DNA of 47,911 nt from Gammaproteobacteria bacterium (GTDB lineage Bacteria; Pseudomonadota; Gammaproteobacteria; Thiohalospirales; Thiohalospiraceae): assembly GCA_015491735.1 (NCBI GenBank), contig WFVH01000038.1, forward strand, positions 1-47,911, in the 5' to 3' direction. Below, piece after piece: positions 35,078-45,796 of this stretch (the first letter of the stretch is position 1; every line of letters starts with the position of its first letter). The notes beneath the pieces are model-generated. The model did not search any database. It was given only the letters and a program-made list of their open reading frames with translations, and had not been told where the DNA came from. The position numbers and the translations under genes were made by a program.

Positions 35078-35704
35078 CTATTTGGAGTATAGCTCGACGA
35101 CCAGGTGTTCCTTGAGATCCGCTGGTAGTTCGCTCCGTTCGGGAAGCGTCTTGAAAACACCCTGTTTACGCTTTGGATCCACCTCCAGCCATTCGTCAAA
35201 CCCACGCTGTTCTTGCATATCCAGCGCAGCCTGAACCCGCAACTGGTTTTTAGCCCGTTCGGAAACAGCGATCAGGTCGCCTGGCCGAACAAGGTGTGAG
35301 GGAATATTCATCTTTTTCCCGTTAAGAGTAATTCCGTTATGCCTGACCAGCTGCCTTGCTTCGGAACGGGATGCTGCAAACCCCATCCGAAAAACAACAT
35401 TGTCCAGCCGGGACTCCAGCAACTGCAGAAGGTTATCGCCGGTCGACCCCTTCAGGCGATCCGCCCGTTTATAATAGATGCGAAACTGCCTCTCCAGAAC
35501 GCCGTAAATACGCCGAATCTTCTGTTTTTCCCGCAATTGCAACGCGTAGTCGCTCAAACGTGTGCGGCGCTGGCCATGTTGCCCGGGGGGGAAGCCGCGC
35601 TCCTCAATGGGGCAGCTGCTGGAGAAGCATTTCTCGCCTTTCAGGAAAAGCTTCCCACCTTCTCGGCGGCATTGACGGCATTTTGGTCCAATATACTTTG
35701 CCAT
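35078..35704 (-). CDS. rpsD: 30S ribosomal protein S4, zinc-binding type
   Basis: 208 residues. It binds 16S rRNA early, helps form the mRNA entry site and represses the alpha operon in E. coli. Four cysteines at C9, C12, C26 and C31 (CRQC ... CFSSSC) match the zinc-binding C+ form seen in Thermus; E. coli S4 lacks this set. The S4 RNA-binding domain ([23 protein letters not shown]) is standard. Confidence 0.97.
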   Translation of the reverse strand: MAKYIGPKCRQCRREGGKLFLKGEKCFSSSCPIEERGFPPGQHGQRRTRLSDYALQLREKQKIRRIYGVLERQFRIYYKRADRLKGSTGDNLLQLLESRLDNVVFRMGFAASRSEARQLVRHNGITLNGKKMNIPSHLVRPGDLIAVSERAKNQLRVQAALDMQEQRGFDEWLEVDPKRKQGVFKTLPERSELPADLKEHLVVELYSK

Positions 35705-35719
35705 TACATCTCTCCGGGG

Positions 35720-36115
35720 TTAAACACGACGCCGCTTGGGGGGCCGGCAACCATTATGCGGAATGGGGGTTACGTCTTCAATGTTGGTGACTTTAAGTCC
35801 TACATTATTGAGCGCCCTCACCGCGGATTCGCGGCCGGGACCGGGACCCTTCACCAAAACTTCAATGTTTTTCATCCCGAACTCCTGCGCCTGATTTCCG
35901 GCCCTTTCCGCAGCAACCTGGGCTGCAAAGGGTGTGCTTTTACGTGACCCCCGGAATCCTGACCCGCCCGAAGTGGCCCAACACAGGGTATTCCCCTGTC
36001 GATCGGTTATAGTCACAATGGTGTTATTGAAAGAAGCATGAACATGCGCGACCCCATCGACGACATTTTTTTGAATGCGCTTTCGCGAACGTGAACCCGA
36101 CTTAGCTTTTGCCAT
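35720..36115 (-). CDS. rpsK: 30S ribosomal protein S11
   Basis: 131 residues (E. coli 129). It has [22 protein letters not shown] and the C-terminal [18 protein letters not shown] typical of the family. It sits on the 30S platform near the E site and contacts mRNA upstream sequence. The ATG at 36115 is used; a TTG two codons earlier is not needed. 20 nt after rpsM. Confidence 0.97.
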   Translation of the reverse strand: MAKAKSGSRSRKRIQKNVVDGVAHVHASFNNTIVTITDRQGNTLCWATSGGSGFRGSRKSTPFAAQVAAERAGNQAQEFGMKNIEVLVKGPGPGRESAVRALNNVGLKVTNIEDVTPIPHNGCRPPKRRRV

Positions 36116-36135
36116 TTTCAAATATCCAATATTTC

Positions 36136-36492
36136 TTACTTACGAATAGGCTTGCGCGGTCCCTTGCGGGTGCGCGCATTGGTCCGTGTGCGTTGGCCAT
36201 GCACGGGCAATCCACGACGGTGCCGCAGCCCCCGATATACACCCAAATCCATCAGCCGCTTGATATTCATCGATACTTCGCGGCGCAAATCGCCCTCAAC
36301 GGTAAACTTGCCGACCGCATTACGAAGTGAATCGAGCTGCTCTTCAGTCAACTCTTTGACTTTACTATCGCACTTTATCTTTGCCTCTTCGCAAATGCGC
36401 TGTGCACGCGTGCGCCCGATACCGTATATCGCGGTCAGCGCGATTACGACATGCTTCTGTACAGGAATATTAACTCCGGCAATACGAGCCAT
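36136..36492 (-). CDS. rpsM: 30S ribosomal protein S13
   Basis: 118 residues, the same as E. coli, starting [22 protein letters not shown], with the basic C-terminal tail [17 protein letters not shown] that reaches P-site tRNA. It forms inter-subunit bridges from the 30S head. It opens the alpha-operon portion, 107 nt after rpmJ; no promoter was recognised in that gap. Confidence 0.97.
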   Translation of the reverse strand: MARIAGVNIPVQKHVVIALTAIYGIGRTRAQRICEEAKIKCDSKVKELTEEQLDSLRNAVGKFTVEGDLRREVSMNIKRLMDLGVYRGLRHRRGLPVHGQRTRTNARTRKGPRKPIRK

Positions 36493-36599
36493 ACGGCATA
36501 ACTCCTAAAACTTCCCAACAAGCCCACGTAAACGATCGATTATACCGGCCACGCAGGCAAAAAACAATCTACAACATCGCTATCGGTGCATAATTCCGA

Positions 36600-36713
36600 T
36601 TAACCTTGGCGTTGCTTGTGTCTGCCATCCGTACAGATGACCCTGACAACGCCCCGGCGGCGAACGATTTTACAATTACGGCACATTTTTTTTACGGAAG
36701 CACGAACCTTCAT
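36600..36713 (-). CDS. rpmJ: 50S ribosomal protein L36
   Basis: 37 residues starting [15 protein letters not shown] and ending HKQRQG. The zinc ribbon ligands C11, C14, C27 and H32 are all present, so this is the zinc-binding form. It is a late-assembling 50S protein. It sits 13 nt after secY, its usual place at the spc/alpha junction. Stop TAA. Confidence 0.96.
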   Translation of the reverse strand: MKVRASVKKMCRNCKIVRRRGVVRVICTDGRHKQRQG

Positions 36714-36726
36714 AACAGATCTCCGT

Positions 36727-38082
36727 TTATCTCCTGCCAGAACCCCCACGCCCATGGGTTCTCAGATTGGTTTTTTTCATAAGCCCCTCGTATTGATGAG
36801 ACATCAGGTGGGCTTGTACCTGCGCCATAAAATCCATCACTACGACAACGATAATCAACAGCGATGTTCCGCCAAAATAGAAGGGCACATTCCAATATAC
36901 AATCAGAAACTCCGGCAGCAAGCATACGGCTGTAAGATAAATAGCACCTGCCATGGTCAGACGTGACAGAACTTTATCGATATACTTTGCTGTTTGCTCA
37001 CCTGGTCGAATGCCAGGAACAAAAGCACCTGAACGTTTCAGGTTGTCCGCCGTCTCTTTTGGATTGAACATCAACGCGGTATAGAAAAAAGTAAAAAACA
37101 GAATAGCCAACGCATACATCAGCACATAGAGAGGCTGCCCGGGCGAAAGTGTTGTTGACAAATCCTGCAACCAGCGCAGCCCCTCGCTGCTGCCGAACCA
37201 TCCCCCTAGCGTGGCCGGGAAGAGGATGATGCTTGAAGCAAAGATAGGGGGTATTACACCAGCCATATTCACTTTAAGCGGCAAGTGGGTGCTCTGCGCC
37301 GCCAAGACTTTGCGCCCTTGCTGCCTCTTGGCGTAGTTTACGGTAATCCGCCGCTGCCCCCTTTCGACAAAGACCACAAACGCGGTTACGGCCAGCGCCA
37401 GCGCAAACAGGATAATAATCAGGAAGGCACTCAGCTCTCCGGTACGCCCCAACTCCAGCGTTCCTCCGATAGCGGAGGGTAGTCCGGATATGATACTGGC
37501 AAAGATAATCAATGAGATACCATTGCCAATCCCTCTTTCCGTAATCTGCTCTCCCAACCACATGAGGAACATGGTGCCGCAAACAAGCGTTAGTGCGGCG
37601 ACCATACGGAATGCCATGCCCGGATCGATGACAACCGGTATACCGCCGGCGCTCTGCGCCTCCAATGCTATCGCCACGCCAATTGACTGGAAGGTGGCAA
37701 GAACCAGTGTAAAATAGCGGGTATATTGACTGATTTTCCGCTTTCCGGCAGCGCCCTCCTTGCTCAGTTGCTCCAGCTTCGGCGATACCTTGGTCAAAAG
37801 CTGCACAATTATCGAGGCCGATATATAGGGCATAATACCCAGGGCGAATACGGTCAGCCGCTCGAGAGCCCCTCCCGAAAACATGTTGAACATATCGATG
37901 ATGGTTCCACGCTGCTGCTCGAACATCGCTGCAAGCGCCACCGGATCGATACCCGGAACGGGGATATGTGCGCCGATACGGTAAACAATCAACGCCCCTA
38001 ATACAAACAACAGGCGTTGCTTCAGTTCTACCAGTTTACCGCCTCCCAAGGCATTTGCCATGGCCGCTGCTGATTTGGACAC
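36727..38082 (-). CDS. secY: protein translocase subunit SecY
   Basis: 451 residues (E. coli 443), ten transmembrane helices, with plug and pore-ring region, [12 protein letters not shown] near the N-terminus and the conserved cytoplasmic loops between helices 6-7 and 8-9 ([36 protein letters not shown]). It is the channel of the inner-membrane SecYEG translocon. The start is a GTG with AGGAG nine bases upstream; the first ATG is seven codons further in and has no site. Confidence 0.97.
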   Translation of the reverse strand: MSKSAAAMANALGGGKLVELKQRLLFVLGALIVYRIGAHIPVPGIDPVALAAMFEQQRGTIIDMFNMFSGGALERLTVFALGIMPYISASIIVQLLTKVSPKLEQLSKEGAAGKRKISQYTRYFTLVLATFQSIGVAIALEAQSAGGIPVVIDPGMAFRMVAALTLVCGTMFLMWLGEQITERGIGNGISLIIFASIISGLPSAIGGTLELGRTGELSAFLIIILFALALAVTAFVVFVERGQRRITVNYAKRQQGRKVLAAQSTHLPLKVNMAGVIPPIFASSIILFPATLGGWFGSSEGLRWLQDLSTTLSPGQPLYVLMYALAILFFTFFYTALMFNPKETADNLKRSGAFVPGIRPGEQTAKYIDKVLSRLTMAGAIYLTAVCLLPEFLIVYWNVPFYFGGTSLLIIVVVVMDFMAQVQAHLMSHQYEGLMKKTNLRTHGRGGSGRR

Positions 38083-38101
38083 CGCCCGTCGCTCCTGTGT
38101 A

Positions 38102-38536
38102 CTACTCGGTTATCGTACCGCCCGCAGACTGAATGGCATCCCTGGCACCCTTGCTCACCCCCAGCCCTCTGACATTAACGGGCCTGGTGATCTGCCCGGC
38201 CAGTATAATCTTGACATGTTTTACTTTCTGGCCAACCAAACGGGCGCTTTTCAACACGGACAGATCAACCTGATCACCTTCCAGTTTTGATAAATCATCC
38301 AAACGAATCTCGGCAGTAAGCGGAGCCTTGCGCGAACGGAAGCCGATTTTCGGGAGGCGTCTTTGCAGAGGCATCTGACCCCCTTCAAACCCCGCCTTCA
38401 CCCTACCGCCGGAGCGGGATTTCAATCCCTTGTGGCCCCTTCCGCAGGTTTTTCCAAGTGTCGATCCAATCCCGCGTCCGACGCGCTTACGGCTCTTTCT
38501 TGCACCGGGAGCAGATCTAATAGTGTTCAAACGCAT
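38102..38536 (-). CDS. rplO: 50S ribosomal protein L15
   Basis: 144 residues, the same as E. coli. The glycine/arginine-rich N-terminal arm ([27 protein letters not shown]) threads into 23S rRNA, and the globular C-terminal half follows. Late 50S assembly protein. 5 nt after rpmD, 19 nt before secY. Confidence 0.97.
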   Translation of the reverse strand: MRLNTIRSAPGARKSRKRVGRGIGSTLGKTCGRGHKGLKSRSGGRVKAGFEGGQMPLQRRLPKIGFRSRKAPLTAEIRLDDLSKLEGDQVDLSVLKSARLVGQKVKHVKIILAGQITRPVNVRGLGVSKGARDAIQSAGGTITE

Positions 38537-38541
38537 ATTAG

Positions 38542-38727
38542 CTATCCTTCAACCTCAAGCAGGTAAGAAACCTTATCAATCATGCCCCGCACCGCGGGCG
38601 TGTCCTCGACCTCTACGGTGTGGTGCATTCGACGCAAGCCCAAACCGGAAACGCAAGCTTTGTGCGACGCAGTACGATGTATGGGGCTGCGCACCAGGGT
38701 AACCTTGATTTTTTTATGACTGGCCAT
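38542..38727 (-). CDS. rpmD: 50S ribosomal protein L30
   Basis: 61 residues (E. coli 59) with the family core [29 protein letters not shown]. Small ferredoxin-like protein on the 23S surface. Only 2 nt separate it from rpsE, so translation is probably coupled. Confidence 0.95.
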   Translation of the reverse strand: MASHKKIKVTLVRSPIHRTASHKACVSGLGLRRMHHTVEVEDTPAVRGMIDKVSYLLEVEG

Positions 38728-38729
38728 GG

Positions 38730-39236
38730 CTATTCCAGAATCTCGTTAACGGATTTTCCTCTTTTTGAGGCGATGGATTGGGGATCTTGCATTGCGGCAA
38801 GGCCTTTCATCGTGGCACGAACCACATTGATGGGGTTGTTACTGCCTATACACTTGGCCAGTACGTTACGGACACCAACCACGTCGAACACCGCGCGCAT
38901 GGCTCCCCCGGCAATAACTCCAGTGCCTTCAGATGCTGGCTGCATAAAAACCTTGGCCGCCCCATGGGTAGATGTAATTGGATACTGTAACGTGCCATCT
39001 ACCAGCCGAACCATCTGCATATTCTTGCGCGCCGACTCCATCGCCTTGGCGATAGCAGCGGGGACTTCGCGAGCCTTGCCATAGCCAAACCCCACCTTAC
39101 CTTCCCCATCTCCGACTACCGTCAATGCTGTAAAACTGAAAATACGCCCGCCTTTTACCACCTTGGCCACACGATTTACGGTTACCAAACGCTCTTGCAG
39201 CCCATCACCAGCCTCTGCAGTTTCAAATGCCGCCAT
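38730..39236 (-). CDS. rpsE: 30S ribosomal protein S5
   Basis: 168 residues (E. coli 167). The double-stranded RNA-binding N-terminal domain includes the [19 protein letters not shown] loop associated with spectinomycin sensitivity and decoding accuracy. The C-terminal domain has [15 protein letters not shown]. It lines the mRNA entry channel with S3 and S4. Confidence 0.97.
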   Translation of the reverse strand: MAAFETAEAGDGLQERLVTVNRVAKVVKGGRIFSFTALTVVGDGEGKVGFGYGKAREVPAAIAKAMESARKNMQMVRLVDGTLQYPITSTHGAAKVFMQPASEGTGVIAGGAMRAVFDVVGVRNVLAKCIGSNNPINVVRATMKGLAAMQDPQSIASKRGKSVNEILE

Positions 39237-39249
39237 AATCTCTCAACTC

Positions 39250-39603
39250 CTAAAATTCCAGTCCACCTTCGCGTGCTGCGTCTGCAAGCGCTTTCACCCG
39301 CCCGTGATATTGAAACCCCGAGCGATCGAAGGCGACCTTAGTAACTCCGGCGGCTTTCGCTTTCTCGGCTATTTTTTTGCCGACGGTTGATGCCGCCTCA
39401 CTATTGCCAGTATATTTCAGCCCTTCCTTGATATCTCCCTGCAAGGTGGAAGCAGACGCTATAACGGAGGAGCCGTCCGGATCGATAATCTGCGCATAGA
39501 TGTGCTTGGATGTTCGATGAACCGAGAGACGGTGAATGCCCAGCTTCTTGATCCGGGCGCGCACCTTCCGTGAACGCCTTATACGGGATAATTTCTTGTC
39601 CAT
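39250..39603 (-). CDS. rplR: 50S ribosomal protein L18
   Basis: 117 residues, the same as E. coli; basic N-terminus [20 protein letters not shown], then the 5S-rRNA-binding fold ending [21 protein letters not shown]. It brings 5S rRNA to the central protuberance with L5. The ATG at 39603 is used; the preceding GTG codon also reads in frame. Confidence 0.96.
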   Translation of the reverse strand: MDKKLSRIRRSRKVRARIKKLGIHRLSVHRTSKHIYAQIIDPDGSSVIASASTLQGDIKEGLKYTGNSEAASTVGKKIAEKAKAAGVTKVAFDRSGFQYHGRVKALADAAREGGLEF

Positions 39604-39618
39604 CACTATTGCCTGCTA

Positions 39619-40152
39619 CTATTTCTTTTTCGCTTCTTTACGAACCACATGTTCGTCGGCATAACGAACACCTTTCCCCTTATACGGCTCGGGAGGCCGA
39701 AACGCACGTATTTCAGCAGCCACCTGACCCACTTTTTGTTTGTCAACTCCCCGAACCACCACCTCGGTCTGACTGGGGGTTTCTATGGTGATTCCTTCCG
39801 GGATAGGGTAGTCAATAGGATGGGAGAAGCCCAGGTTAAGGTTAAGATTCTGTCCCTGAGCCTGCGCCCGATACCCGACACCGATGAGCTGCAACCTCTT
39901 CTCGAACCCATCGGCAACACCTGTCAGCATATTCTTGAGAAGTGCGCGGAGGGTGCCCGTCATAGCCACGGCTTTCCGCCCTTCGTTACGCGGAGAAAAA
40001 AACAGCAGACCGCCATCCGAAGACACATCAACCAGAGGGTGACCTGCCTGCTCCAGCACACCCTTGGAACCTTTTACGGATATTCCCTGCTCGCCAATAA
40101 CCACATCTACCCCCGCTGGAACGGATACGGGATTTTTCCATGCTTTAGCCAT
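39619..40152 (-). CDS. rplF: 50S ribosomal protein L6
   Basis: 177 residues, the same as E. coli. Two repeated RNA-binding domains, with the conserved C-terminal [25 protein letters not shown]. It lies near the factor-binding GTPase centre. 9 nt after rpsH. Confidence 0.97.
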   Translation of the reverse strand: MAKAWKNPVSVPAGVDVVIGEQGISVKGSKGVLEQAGHPLVDVSSDGGLLFFSPRNEGRKAVAMTGTLRALLKNMLTGVADGFEKRLQLIGVGYRAQAQGQNLNLNLGFSHPIDYPIPEGITIETPSQTEVVVRGVDKQKVGQVAAEIRAFRPPEPYKGKGVRYADEHVVRKEAKKK

Positions 40153-40161
40153 AGCTGCCCC

Positions 40162-40557
40162 CTAGAAAACGAAGCACAACACTTCCCCGCCATGACCAAT
40201 TCGACGGGCGGCCCGATCGGTCATAACACCGGCGGAAGTAGAAACGATAGCGACTCCAAGCCCCCCACTGACTTTGGGTAGTTCATCTTTCCCTTTATAC
40301 TGCCTGAGACCTGGGCGGCTTACCCGTTTCAGTCGCTCGATAACGGGCTTGCCTTGATAGTATTTCAAACGAATCGTCAACGTTGGTTTACCATTGACAT
40401 CCAGAACGGAAAAATCTTCGATATAACCTTCATCCTTCAAAACCTGACAGACCGCCGCCTTGATCTTGGAAGAAGGCATTACCACCTCCTTTTTTGTTGC
40501 CGCCAGCCCGTTTCTGATTCGGGTCAACATATCCGCGATAGGATCAGTCATGCCCAT
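40162..40557 (-). CDS. rpsH: 30S ribosomal protein S8
   Basis: 131 residues (E. coli 130), starting [17 protein letters not shown], with C-terminal [26 protein letters not shown]. Primary binder of the central 16S domain and, in E. coli, the translational repressor of the spc operon through a site near the start of rplE; that site was not examined here. Confidence 0.97.
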   Translation of the reverse strand: MGMTDPIADMLTRIRNGLAATKKEVVMPSSKIKAAVCQVLKDEGYIEDFSVLDVNGKPTLTIRLKYYQGKPVIERLKRVSRPGLRQYKGKDELPKVSGGLGVAIVSTSAGVMTDRAARRIGHGGEVLCFVF

Positions 40558-40582
40558 GCTGTTTGCTCCCAGTTTAACTCAA

Positions 40583-40888
40583 TCACCAGCTTGCCTTGCG
40601 GACACCGGGGACATCACCCCGCATCACCGCCTCCCGCAGTTTGTTGCGCCCCAACCCAAATTTACGGTAATAGCCATGAGGCCGCCCGGTTAACCGGCAA
40701 CGGTTCTGCTGCCGAACGGGACTGGCATCGCGAGGAAGTCTTTGCAGCCGGTGTTGCGCTTCCATCCGTTCTTGATAACTGAGATTGACATCCTTCACCT
40801 TCGCCTTCAATGATGCCCGTTTCTCAGCAAATTTTTTAACTGTGTGAGCCCGCTTTCTCTCCCGGTTGATCATGCTAACTTTGGCCAT
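40583..40888 (-). CDS. rpsN: 30S ribosomal protein S14
   Basis: 101 residues, the long non-zinc form: no CxxC pairs are present, unlike S4 and L36 in this operon. Ends PGVRKASW, standard for the family. It binds the 30S head. 10 nt after rplE. Confidence 0.97.
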   Translation of the reverse strand: MAKVSMINRERKRAHTVKKFAEKRASLKAKVKDVNLSYQERMEAQHRLQRLPRDASPVRQQNRCRLTGRPHGYYRKFGLGRNKLREAVMRGDVPGVRKASW

Positions 40889-40898
40889 ATCTCTTCCT

Positions 40899-41438
40899 TC
40901 ACCCTTTTAACGGGAATTTAAACGCCTTCAATAGGGCACGTGCTTCTTCATCGTTTCTGGCGGTTGTAGTAATGGTAATATCCATCCCGCGCAACGCATC
41001 AATTTTATCGTAGTCTATCTCCGGAAATACTATTTGCTCCCGAACACCCATACTGTAGTTCCCCCGTCCATCGAAAGATCGGGAATTCAATCCGCGAAAG
41101 TCCCTGATCCGGGGAATAGCTATACTTATCAGCCGATCCAGAAATTCGTACATCCGATCACGGCGCAGCGTAACTTTACAACCAATAGGCCACCCATCCC
41201 GGATCTTGAATCCGGCAATGGATTTGCGAGAGCGGGTAACTATCGGCTTCTGGCCGGCAATCCGCGTCATATCTTCCACCGCTTGCTGTATCACCTTCTT
41301 GTCAGCCACGGCCTCGCCCAGACCCATATTCAGCGTGATCTTGCTGATGCGGGGCACCTGCATCGGGCTACCATACTTAAATTGCTCACTCAACTGCTTA
41401 ACCACAGTATCCCGATAAAATTCCTTCAGTCTTGCCAT
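40899..41438 (-). CDS. rplE: 50S ribosomal protein L5
   Basis: 179 residues, the same as E. coli. [16 protein letters not shown] start, [10 protein letters not shown] and the C-terminal [20 protein letters not shown]. It binds 5S rRNA and touches P-site tRNA. The ATG at 41438 has GGTGAAG upstream; a seven-codon extension overlapping rplX is not used. Confidence 0.97.
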   Translation of the reverse strand: MARLKEFYRDTVVKQLSEQFKYGSPMQVPRISKITLNMGLGEAVADKKVIQQAVEDMTRIAGQKPIVTRSRKSIAGFKIRDGWPIGCKVTLRRDRMYEFLDRLISIAIPRIRDFRGLNSRSFDGRGNYSMGVREQIVFPEIDYDKIDALRGMDITITTTARNDEEARALLKAFKFPLKG

Positions 41439-41451
41439 AGCTTCACCAGAT

Positions 41452-41769
41452 TTACGCATCTACGGCTTCGCCGTTAGATTTGAAAACACGAATTTTCTTT
41501 CCATCCTCAAGGCTCTTGAAACCCACCCTGTCACCCTTTTCCGTTGCCGGATTGAACAGGGCCACATTGGAGATGTGTAGCGGCATTTCCTTGTCTATAA
41601 TGCCCCCGGGAACGCCGGCGTTCGGGTTGGGTTTTTGGTGTTTTTTCGCGATGTTCACATTCTCCACATACAGCCGCTGATCATCCAGCACCCGCAAAAC
41701 CAACCCCCGGCGTCCTTTATCTTTGCCGGCAATAACAATTACCTCGTCGCCTTTCCTGATTTTTCGCAT
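41452..41769 (-). CDS. rplX: 50S ribosomal protein L24
   Basis: 105 residues (E. coli 104), KOW motif at the N-terminus ([22 protein letters not shown]). It initiates 50S assembly on domain I of 23S rRNA. 13 nt after rplN. Confidence 0.96.
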   Translation of the reverse strand: MRKIRKGDEVIVIAGKDKGRRGLVLRVLDDQRLYVENVNIAKKHQKPNPNAGVPGGIIDKEMPLHISNVALFNPATEKGDRVGFKSLEDGKKIRVFKSNGEAVDA

Positions 41770-41782
41770 GACGATATACCTC

Positions 41783-42151
41783 TTAAAGCACTTCAGGCGC
41801 CAGGGAAACGATCTTCATGAAATTTTCGGCACGAAGCTCACGAGTAACGGGACCGAATATCCGTGTTCCAATTGGCTGGTTTTGATTGTTCAATAACACC
41901 GCTGCGTTACCATCGAAGCGTATCAACGAACCGTCACTGCGCCGGACGCCTTTTCTGGTGCGCACGACGACAGCACTGTATACCTCCCCCTTTTTGACTT
42001 TGCTACGGGGAATCGCCTCTTTAACACTAACCTTGATAATATCCCCGATACCTGCATAGCGCCGCTTGGATCCCCCGAGCACCTTAATGCACTGAACGCG
42101 CCGAGCCCCGCTGTTATCAGCCACCTCCAGGTTCGTCTGCATCTGTATCAT
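41783..42151 (-). CDS. rplN: 50S ribosomal protein L14
   Basis: 122 residues (E. coli 123): [18 protein letters not shown] start, five-stranded barrel, ending [12 protein letters not shown]. It forms an inter-subunit bridge and is the docking site of the silencing factor RsfS. The ATG at 42151 has GGAGACC seven bases upstream. Oddity: it is separated from rpsQ by 598 bp, instead of the usual few tens of bases. Confidence 0.97.
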   Translation of the reverse strand: MIQMQTNLEVADNSGARRVQCIKVLGGSKRRYAGIGDIIKVSVKEAIPRSKVKKGEVYSAVVVRTRKGVRRSDGSLIRFDGNAAVLLNNQNQPIGTRIFGPVTRELRAENFMKIVSLAPEVL

Positions 42152-42749
42152 TGGCTGGTCTCCAAAACCCTCTACTACTCTACCCACAATCTAGTCGATT
42201 GCCCTGAAAAAAAGACAAACACCCCGCGAAAAGACGAAGCATGTTATCACAAAAAACAGCTTACCCCAAGCCTTTTTGGTGCTCTACGCAAAAGAAAACA
42301 GGGCGCCCGAGAACGGAAAAACCATCAATTACCGCTGGTACGAATGGGGCAACGGCCGGGTCGGCCAAGGCTCAACCCGTCAAGCTTCAACCTGGATCCG
42401 CAAGTTCAGGGCGGATACGGAGTGCACGACAATGATTTCACTGCGGAATCAAAAATTCTGGCTGCACCCACCGGTTATGCGGACATTTTGTGAACCGCTA
42501 TGGAATCAAAAGCTTGTGCGATGTGCCGGTATGAACTACGGATTCAGGTTCAACCGCTGGACATTCTTTTTCAACGTAAGCGAGAACCTGCGCGTCTTTA
42601 ACCTGATTTACCCCAAACCATTCCCCTCAAGAGTGGCAACAACCCGCGTCGCTCCCCTTCTCATCTCCCCGTCTCGCAAAGAAGCCATTTTGCTGCCGGG
42701 GTAGATTGGAACAAAGGGATCAAATGGTTTCGTTACCCGCTAGCGTCAT
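42152..42749. other. 598-bp non-ribosomal insert between rpsQ and rplN
   Basis: This stretch breaks the ribosomal operon at the S10/spc junction. Plus-strand frames are open over long distances (42276-42704 has no stop for 142 codons but starts at TTG without a site). Coding-like fragments appear in different frames, which suggests a decayed gene, but no family was recognised. No GTAAC- or TATTAACCC-type inverted ends bound it. Near its operon-downstream end, on the minus strand, TGTGATAAC upstream of rplN resembles an extended -10 box, so it could carry a promoter for the spc half. Confidence 0.55.
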
Positions 42750-43013
42750 TTAATCCGCAGCAGTACCAACAACATCCACCAGGCGCCAGGTCTTGGTTTT
42801 TGAGAGCGGCCGGCATTCCTCAATCGTTACCACATCCCCTTCTTTACAGGAGTTGTTTTCATCATGCGCGTGCAGTTTGACAGAGCGCTTGATGTACTTT
42901 CCATACAGCGGGTGCGCCACCTTGCGCTCGACCATCACTGTGATTGTCTTATCCATTTTGTTACTAACAACACGCCCACGAACGGTGCGGGAAGCCTTTG
43001 TCTGCTCACTCAT
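42750..43013 (-). CDS. rpsQ: 30S ribosomal protein S17
   Basis: 87 residues (E. coli 84) with the OB-fold core [44 protein letters not shown]. Primary 16S rRNA binder. It overlaps rpmC by 4 nt and is the last gene of the S10 block before the 598-bp insert. Confidence 0.96.
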   Translation of the reverse strand: MSEQTKASRTVRGRVVSNKMDKTITVMVERKVAHPLYGKYIKRSVKLHAHDENNSCKEGDVVTIEECRPLSKTKTWRLVDVVGTAAD

Positions 43014-43201
43014 TTCGCTTCGCCTTCTTTGAGAATCGTTTTAATGCGAGCAATATCCCGGCGAATTTGTTTCATTCGATGGGGTTTCGACATCTGCCCG
43101 CTAGCTCTTTGCATCCTTAGATTGAACTGCTCTTGCAGAAGGGACAGAATCTCGTCTTTCAGTTCCATGCCGCTTTTTTCTCGTAATTCACTTGCTTTCA
43201 T
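43010..43201 (-). CDS. rpmC: 50S ribosomal protein L29
   Basis: 63 residues, the same as E. coli; two helices ([26 protein letters not shown] ... [15 protein letters not shown]). It lies at the exit-tunnel rim near the trigger factor/SRP docking site. It abuts rplP directly. Confidence 0.96.
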   Translation of the reverse strand: MKASELREKSGMELKDEILSLLQEQFNLRMQRASGQMSKPHRMKQIRRDIARIKTILKEGEAK

Positions 43202-43615
43202 CTACAACACCGTTCGCGTTACAAAGGTTGTCCTGACAGGCAGTTTGGAAGCGGCCAGCCGAAAGGCCTCCCGGGCAATCTCCTCGGAAACCCCCTCCAT
43301 TTCGTATAACATTTTGCCCGGCTGTATCTGGGAGACCCAGTATTCCACCGAGCCTTTCCCCTTACCCATGCGAACCTCCAACGGTTTCTTGGTAATGGGT
43401 TTATCGGGAAATACGCGAATCCAGATTTTACCACCCCGTTTTATATGCCGGGTCATGGCCCGGCGCCCCGCTTCTATCTGGCGTGCAGTTATCCTGCCCC
43501 GGGTTGTCGCCTTAAGGCCAAACTGACCAAAGCTGACTTTGTTCCCGTTGGTGGCCAGCCCCCGGTTGCGGCCCTTCATCTGTTTGCGAAATTTCGTCCT
43601 TTTTGGTTGCAGCAT
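43202..43615 (-). CDS. rplP: 50S ribosomal protein L16
   Basis: 137 residues (E. coli 136): [19 protein letters not shown] start, [22 protein letters not shown] centre and C-terminal [10 protein letters not shown]. It positions A-site tRNA in the 50S subunit. No gap to rpmC. Confidence 0.97.
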   Translation of the reverse strand: MLQPKRTKFRKQMKGRNRGLATNGNKVSFGQFGLKATTRGRITARQIEAGRRAMTRHIKRGGKIWIRVFPDKPITKKPLEVRMGKGKGSVEYWVSQIQPGKMLYEMEGVSEEIAREAFRLAASKLPVRTTFVTRTVL

Positions 43616-43628
43616 ATTTGCTTACCTC

Positions 43629-44306
43629 TTACTGACTGGCAACGGTTTTCTCTGTTGAACTCGCAGATTCCCGGCTCGCCTCCAGTACTTCACCCTTGAA
43701 TATCCACACTTTGATCCCGATGACACCGTAGGTGGTATTGGCTCTTGCCACGCCATAGTCGATATCCGCTCGTAAGGTATGGAGTGGAACACGCCCTTCC
43801 CGGTACCATTCGCTGCGTGCTATCTCCGCACCATTCAGCCGTCCGGCAACATTGATTCTTACCCCTTGAGCGCCCAAACGCATAGAGTTGCTTACCGCCC
43901 GTTTCATGGCCCGCCGAAACATAATGCGCTTCTCCAGTTGCTGGGCAATGCCTTGTGCAACCAATGTAGCATCAAGTTCGGGCTTGCGAATCTCTTCTAT
44001 GTTGATATGCACCGGGATACCAACCATTCTCCCCACTTCCCTTCGCAGCTTTTCAATATCCTCGCCTTTCTTTCCGATGACGATGCCCGGCCGGGCGGTA
44101 TGAATCGTAATTCTCACATTCCGCGCAGGCCGCTCAATCTGAATGCGGCTTACCGAAGCCCTGGCAAGTTTTTTCTGCAAAAAATCCCGCACCTCCAAAT
44201 CGTTATTAAGTAGCTCCGGGTAGTTTTTTGAATCTGCATACCACTTGGATGTCCAGTCCTTGACAATCCCAAGACGCATTCCGGTTGGATGTACTTTTTG
44301 ACCCAT
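43629..44306 (-). CDS. rpsC: 30S ribosomal protein S3
   Basis: 225 residues (E. coli 233; the C-terminal tail is shorter). [15 protein letters not shown] start, KH domain with [14 protein letters not shown], and the C-terminal [17 protein letters not shown]. It forms part of the mRNA entry helicase. The ATG at 44306 replaces a ten-codon longer frame that overlaps rplV. Confidence 0.97.
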   Translation of the reverse strand: MGQKVHPTGMRLGIVKDWTSKWYADSKNYPELLNNDLEVRDFLQKKLARASVSRIQIERPARNVRITIHTARPGIVIGKKGEDIEKLRREVGRMVGIPVHINIEEIRKPELDATLVAQGIAQQLEKRIMFRRAMKRAVSNSMRLGAQGVRINVAGRLNGAEIARSEWYREGRVPLHTLRADIDYGVARANTTYGVIGIKVWIFKGEVLEASRESASSTEKTVASQ

Positions 44307-44319
44307 GCCTGACTCTCTG

Positions 44320-44652
44320 TTATCTGTCGGACACAACCACGGTGATGTGGCTGGTTCGTTTTAAAATGCGATTACCTCGCCCCTTGGCCCTGGCACGCAT
44401 GCGCTTGTAGGTCGGACCCTCGTCTACATAAACTTTCGAAACCTTCAGTTCATCAATATCCGCACCTTCATTGTGCTCTGCATTGGCTATTGCGGATTCA
44501 AGAACCTTTTTGACGATAGCAGACGCCTTTTTTGTGCTAAAAGCCAGCGTCTGCAGCGCACTATCCAGCTGCTTTCCGCGAATCATGTCGGCTACCAAAC
44601 GAGCTTTCTGCGCAGAAACCCGCGCAAATCTCAGTTTTGCTACTGTCTCCAT
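44320..44652 (-). CDS. rplV: 50S ribosomal protein L22
   Basis: 110 residues, the same as E. coli. The long hairpin ([23 protein letters not shown]) lines the peptide exit tunnel and is a macrolide/arrest-peptide contact. 11 nt after rpsS. Confidence 0.97.
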   Translation of the reverse strand: METVAKLRFARVSAQKARLVADMIRGKQLDSALQTLAFSTKKASAIVKKVLESAIANAEHNEGADIDELKVSKVYVDEGPTYKRMRARAKGRGNRILKRTSHITVVVSDR

Positions 44653-44663
44653 CGAACTTCACC

Positions 44664-44936
44664 CTATCTGGACTTTTTATCTGCCATATGGCCCCGGTAT
44701 GTGCGCGTGGGTGCAAACTCGCCCAATTTGTGGCCAACCATATTTTCGGAAATCAAGACGGGAATATGCGCCCTCCCGTTATGAATCGCGATGGTCAACC
44801 CAATCATGTCCGGCAGAATCATGGAACGGCGTGACCAGGTCTTAATCGGTTTCTTACTGTTGGAAGCCTTGGCTTCCTCCACTTTTTTTGCCAGATGCAA
44901 ATCAACAAATGGCCCCTTCTTTACTGAACGCGGCAT
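44664..44936 (-). CDS. rpsS: 30S ribosomal protein S19
   Basis: 90 residues (E. coli 92): [15 protein letters not shown] start and [15 protein letters not shown] end. With S13 it forms the head bridge to the 50S subunit. The ATG at 44936 begins the homology; the longer frame reads into rplB. Confidence 0.97.
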   Translation of the reverse strand: MPRSVKKGPFVDLHLAKKVEEAKASNSKKPIKTWSRRSMILPDMIGLTIAIHNGRAHIPVLISENMVGHKLGEFAPTRTYRGHMADKKSR

Positions 44937-44956
44937 ACTTGCAATTACTCTTTCAG

Positions 44957-45784
44957 TTACTTGCCATAACGGCGACGAACGATCATCGAATCGGTGCGTT
45001 TGTTGCTCCGAGTCCGATACCCCTTGGTTGGTGTACCCCAAGGTGAAACGGGGTGACGCCCCCCTGAGGTGCGGCCCTCCCCGCCCCCATGGGGGTGATC
45101 GACGGGATTCATGGCAACACCGCGCACGGTGGGACGAACGCCCCGCCAGCGCTTGGCGCCGGCCTTGCCCAATTTTCGGAGTCCGTGCTCCGAATTGCTG
45201 ACCTCACCAACGGTGGCCCGACACTCCGCCAGAACCTTGCGCATTTCGCCGGATCGGAGGCGAAGGGTGGCGTGCCGCCCTTCTCGTGCCACCAGTTGGG
45301 CAGACGCACCTGCACTCCTGGCCAGCTGGGCCCCTTTGCCCGGCCGCATCTCCACACAATGCACGGTGGTTCCCACGGGGATATCCTGCAAAACCAGCGT
45401 ATTCCCCGGTTTGATAGGAGCCCCTTGCCCGGAAATAACCTGGCTGCCTGCCTGAACCCCTTTGGGAGCGATAATATAACGACGCTCCCCGTCTGCGTAT
45501 CGTATCAGGGCAATGTGAGCACTGCGATTTGGATCATACTCGACACGCTCAACCTCACCGGCAATGCCATCTTTATTCCGTTTAAAATCTATGAGGCGGT
45601 ATTTCTGTTTGTGGCCCCCGCCCTGATGGCGGCAGGTAATGCGCCCATGGTTGTTACGCCCGCCCGTTTTGCTCTTCTTCTGCAACAGGGGATCATAAGG
45701 CTTTCCCTTATGTAGCTCCGGAGTAACCACCTTCACCACAAACCGGCGGCCTGCCGATGTCGGTTTTGTCTTGACGACTGCCAT
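44957..45784 (-). CDS. rplB: 50S ribosomal protein L2
   Basis: 275 residues (E. coli 273). The universally conserved [13 protein letters not shown] loop near the peptidyl transferase centre is present. It is needed for subunit association and catalysis. 12 nt after rplW. Confidence 0.98.
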   Translation of the reverse strand: MAVVKTKPTSAGRRFVVKVVTPELHKGKPYDPLLQKKSKTGGRNNHGRITCRHQGGGHKQKYRLIDFKRNKDGIAGEVERVEYDPNRSAHIALIRYADGERRYIIAPKGVQAGSQVISGQGAPIKPGNTLVLQDIPVGTTVHCVEMRPGKGAQLARSAGASAQLVAREGRHATLRLRSGEMRKVLAECRATVGEVSNSEHGLRKLGKAGAKRWRGVRPTVRGVAMNPVDHPHGGGEGRTSGGRHPVSPWGTPTKGYRTRSNKRTDSMIVRRRYGK

Positions 45785-45796
45785 AATCCTGTTCCT

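Noticed and set aside
42276-42704. 142-codon plus-strand frame in the ribosomal insert, considered as a gene
   Set aside because: It starts at TTG without a ribosome-binding site, has no recognisable domain, and neighbouring frames look equally coding-like. Kept only as part of an unexplained insert.
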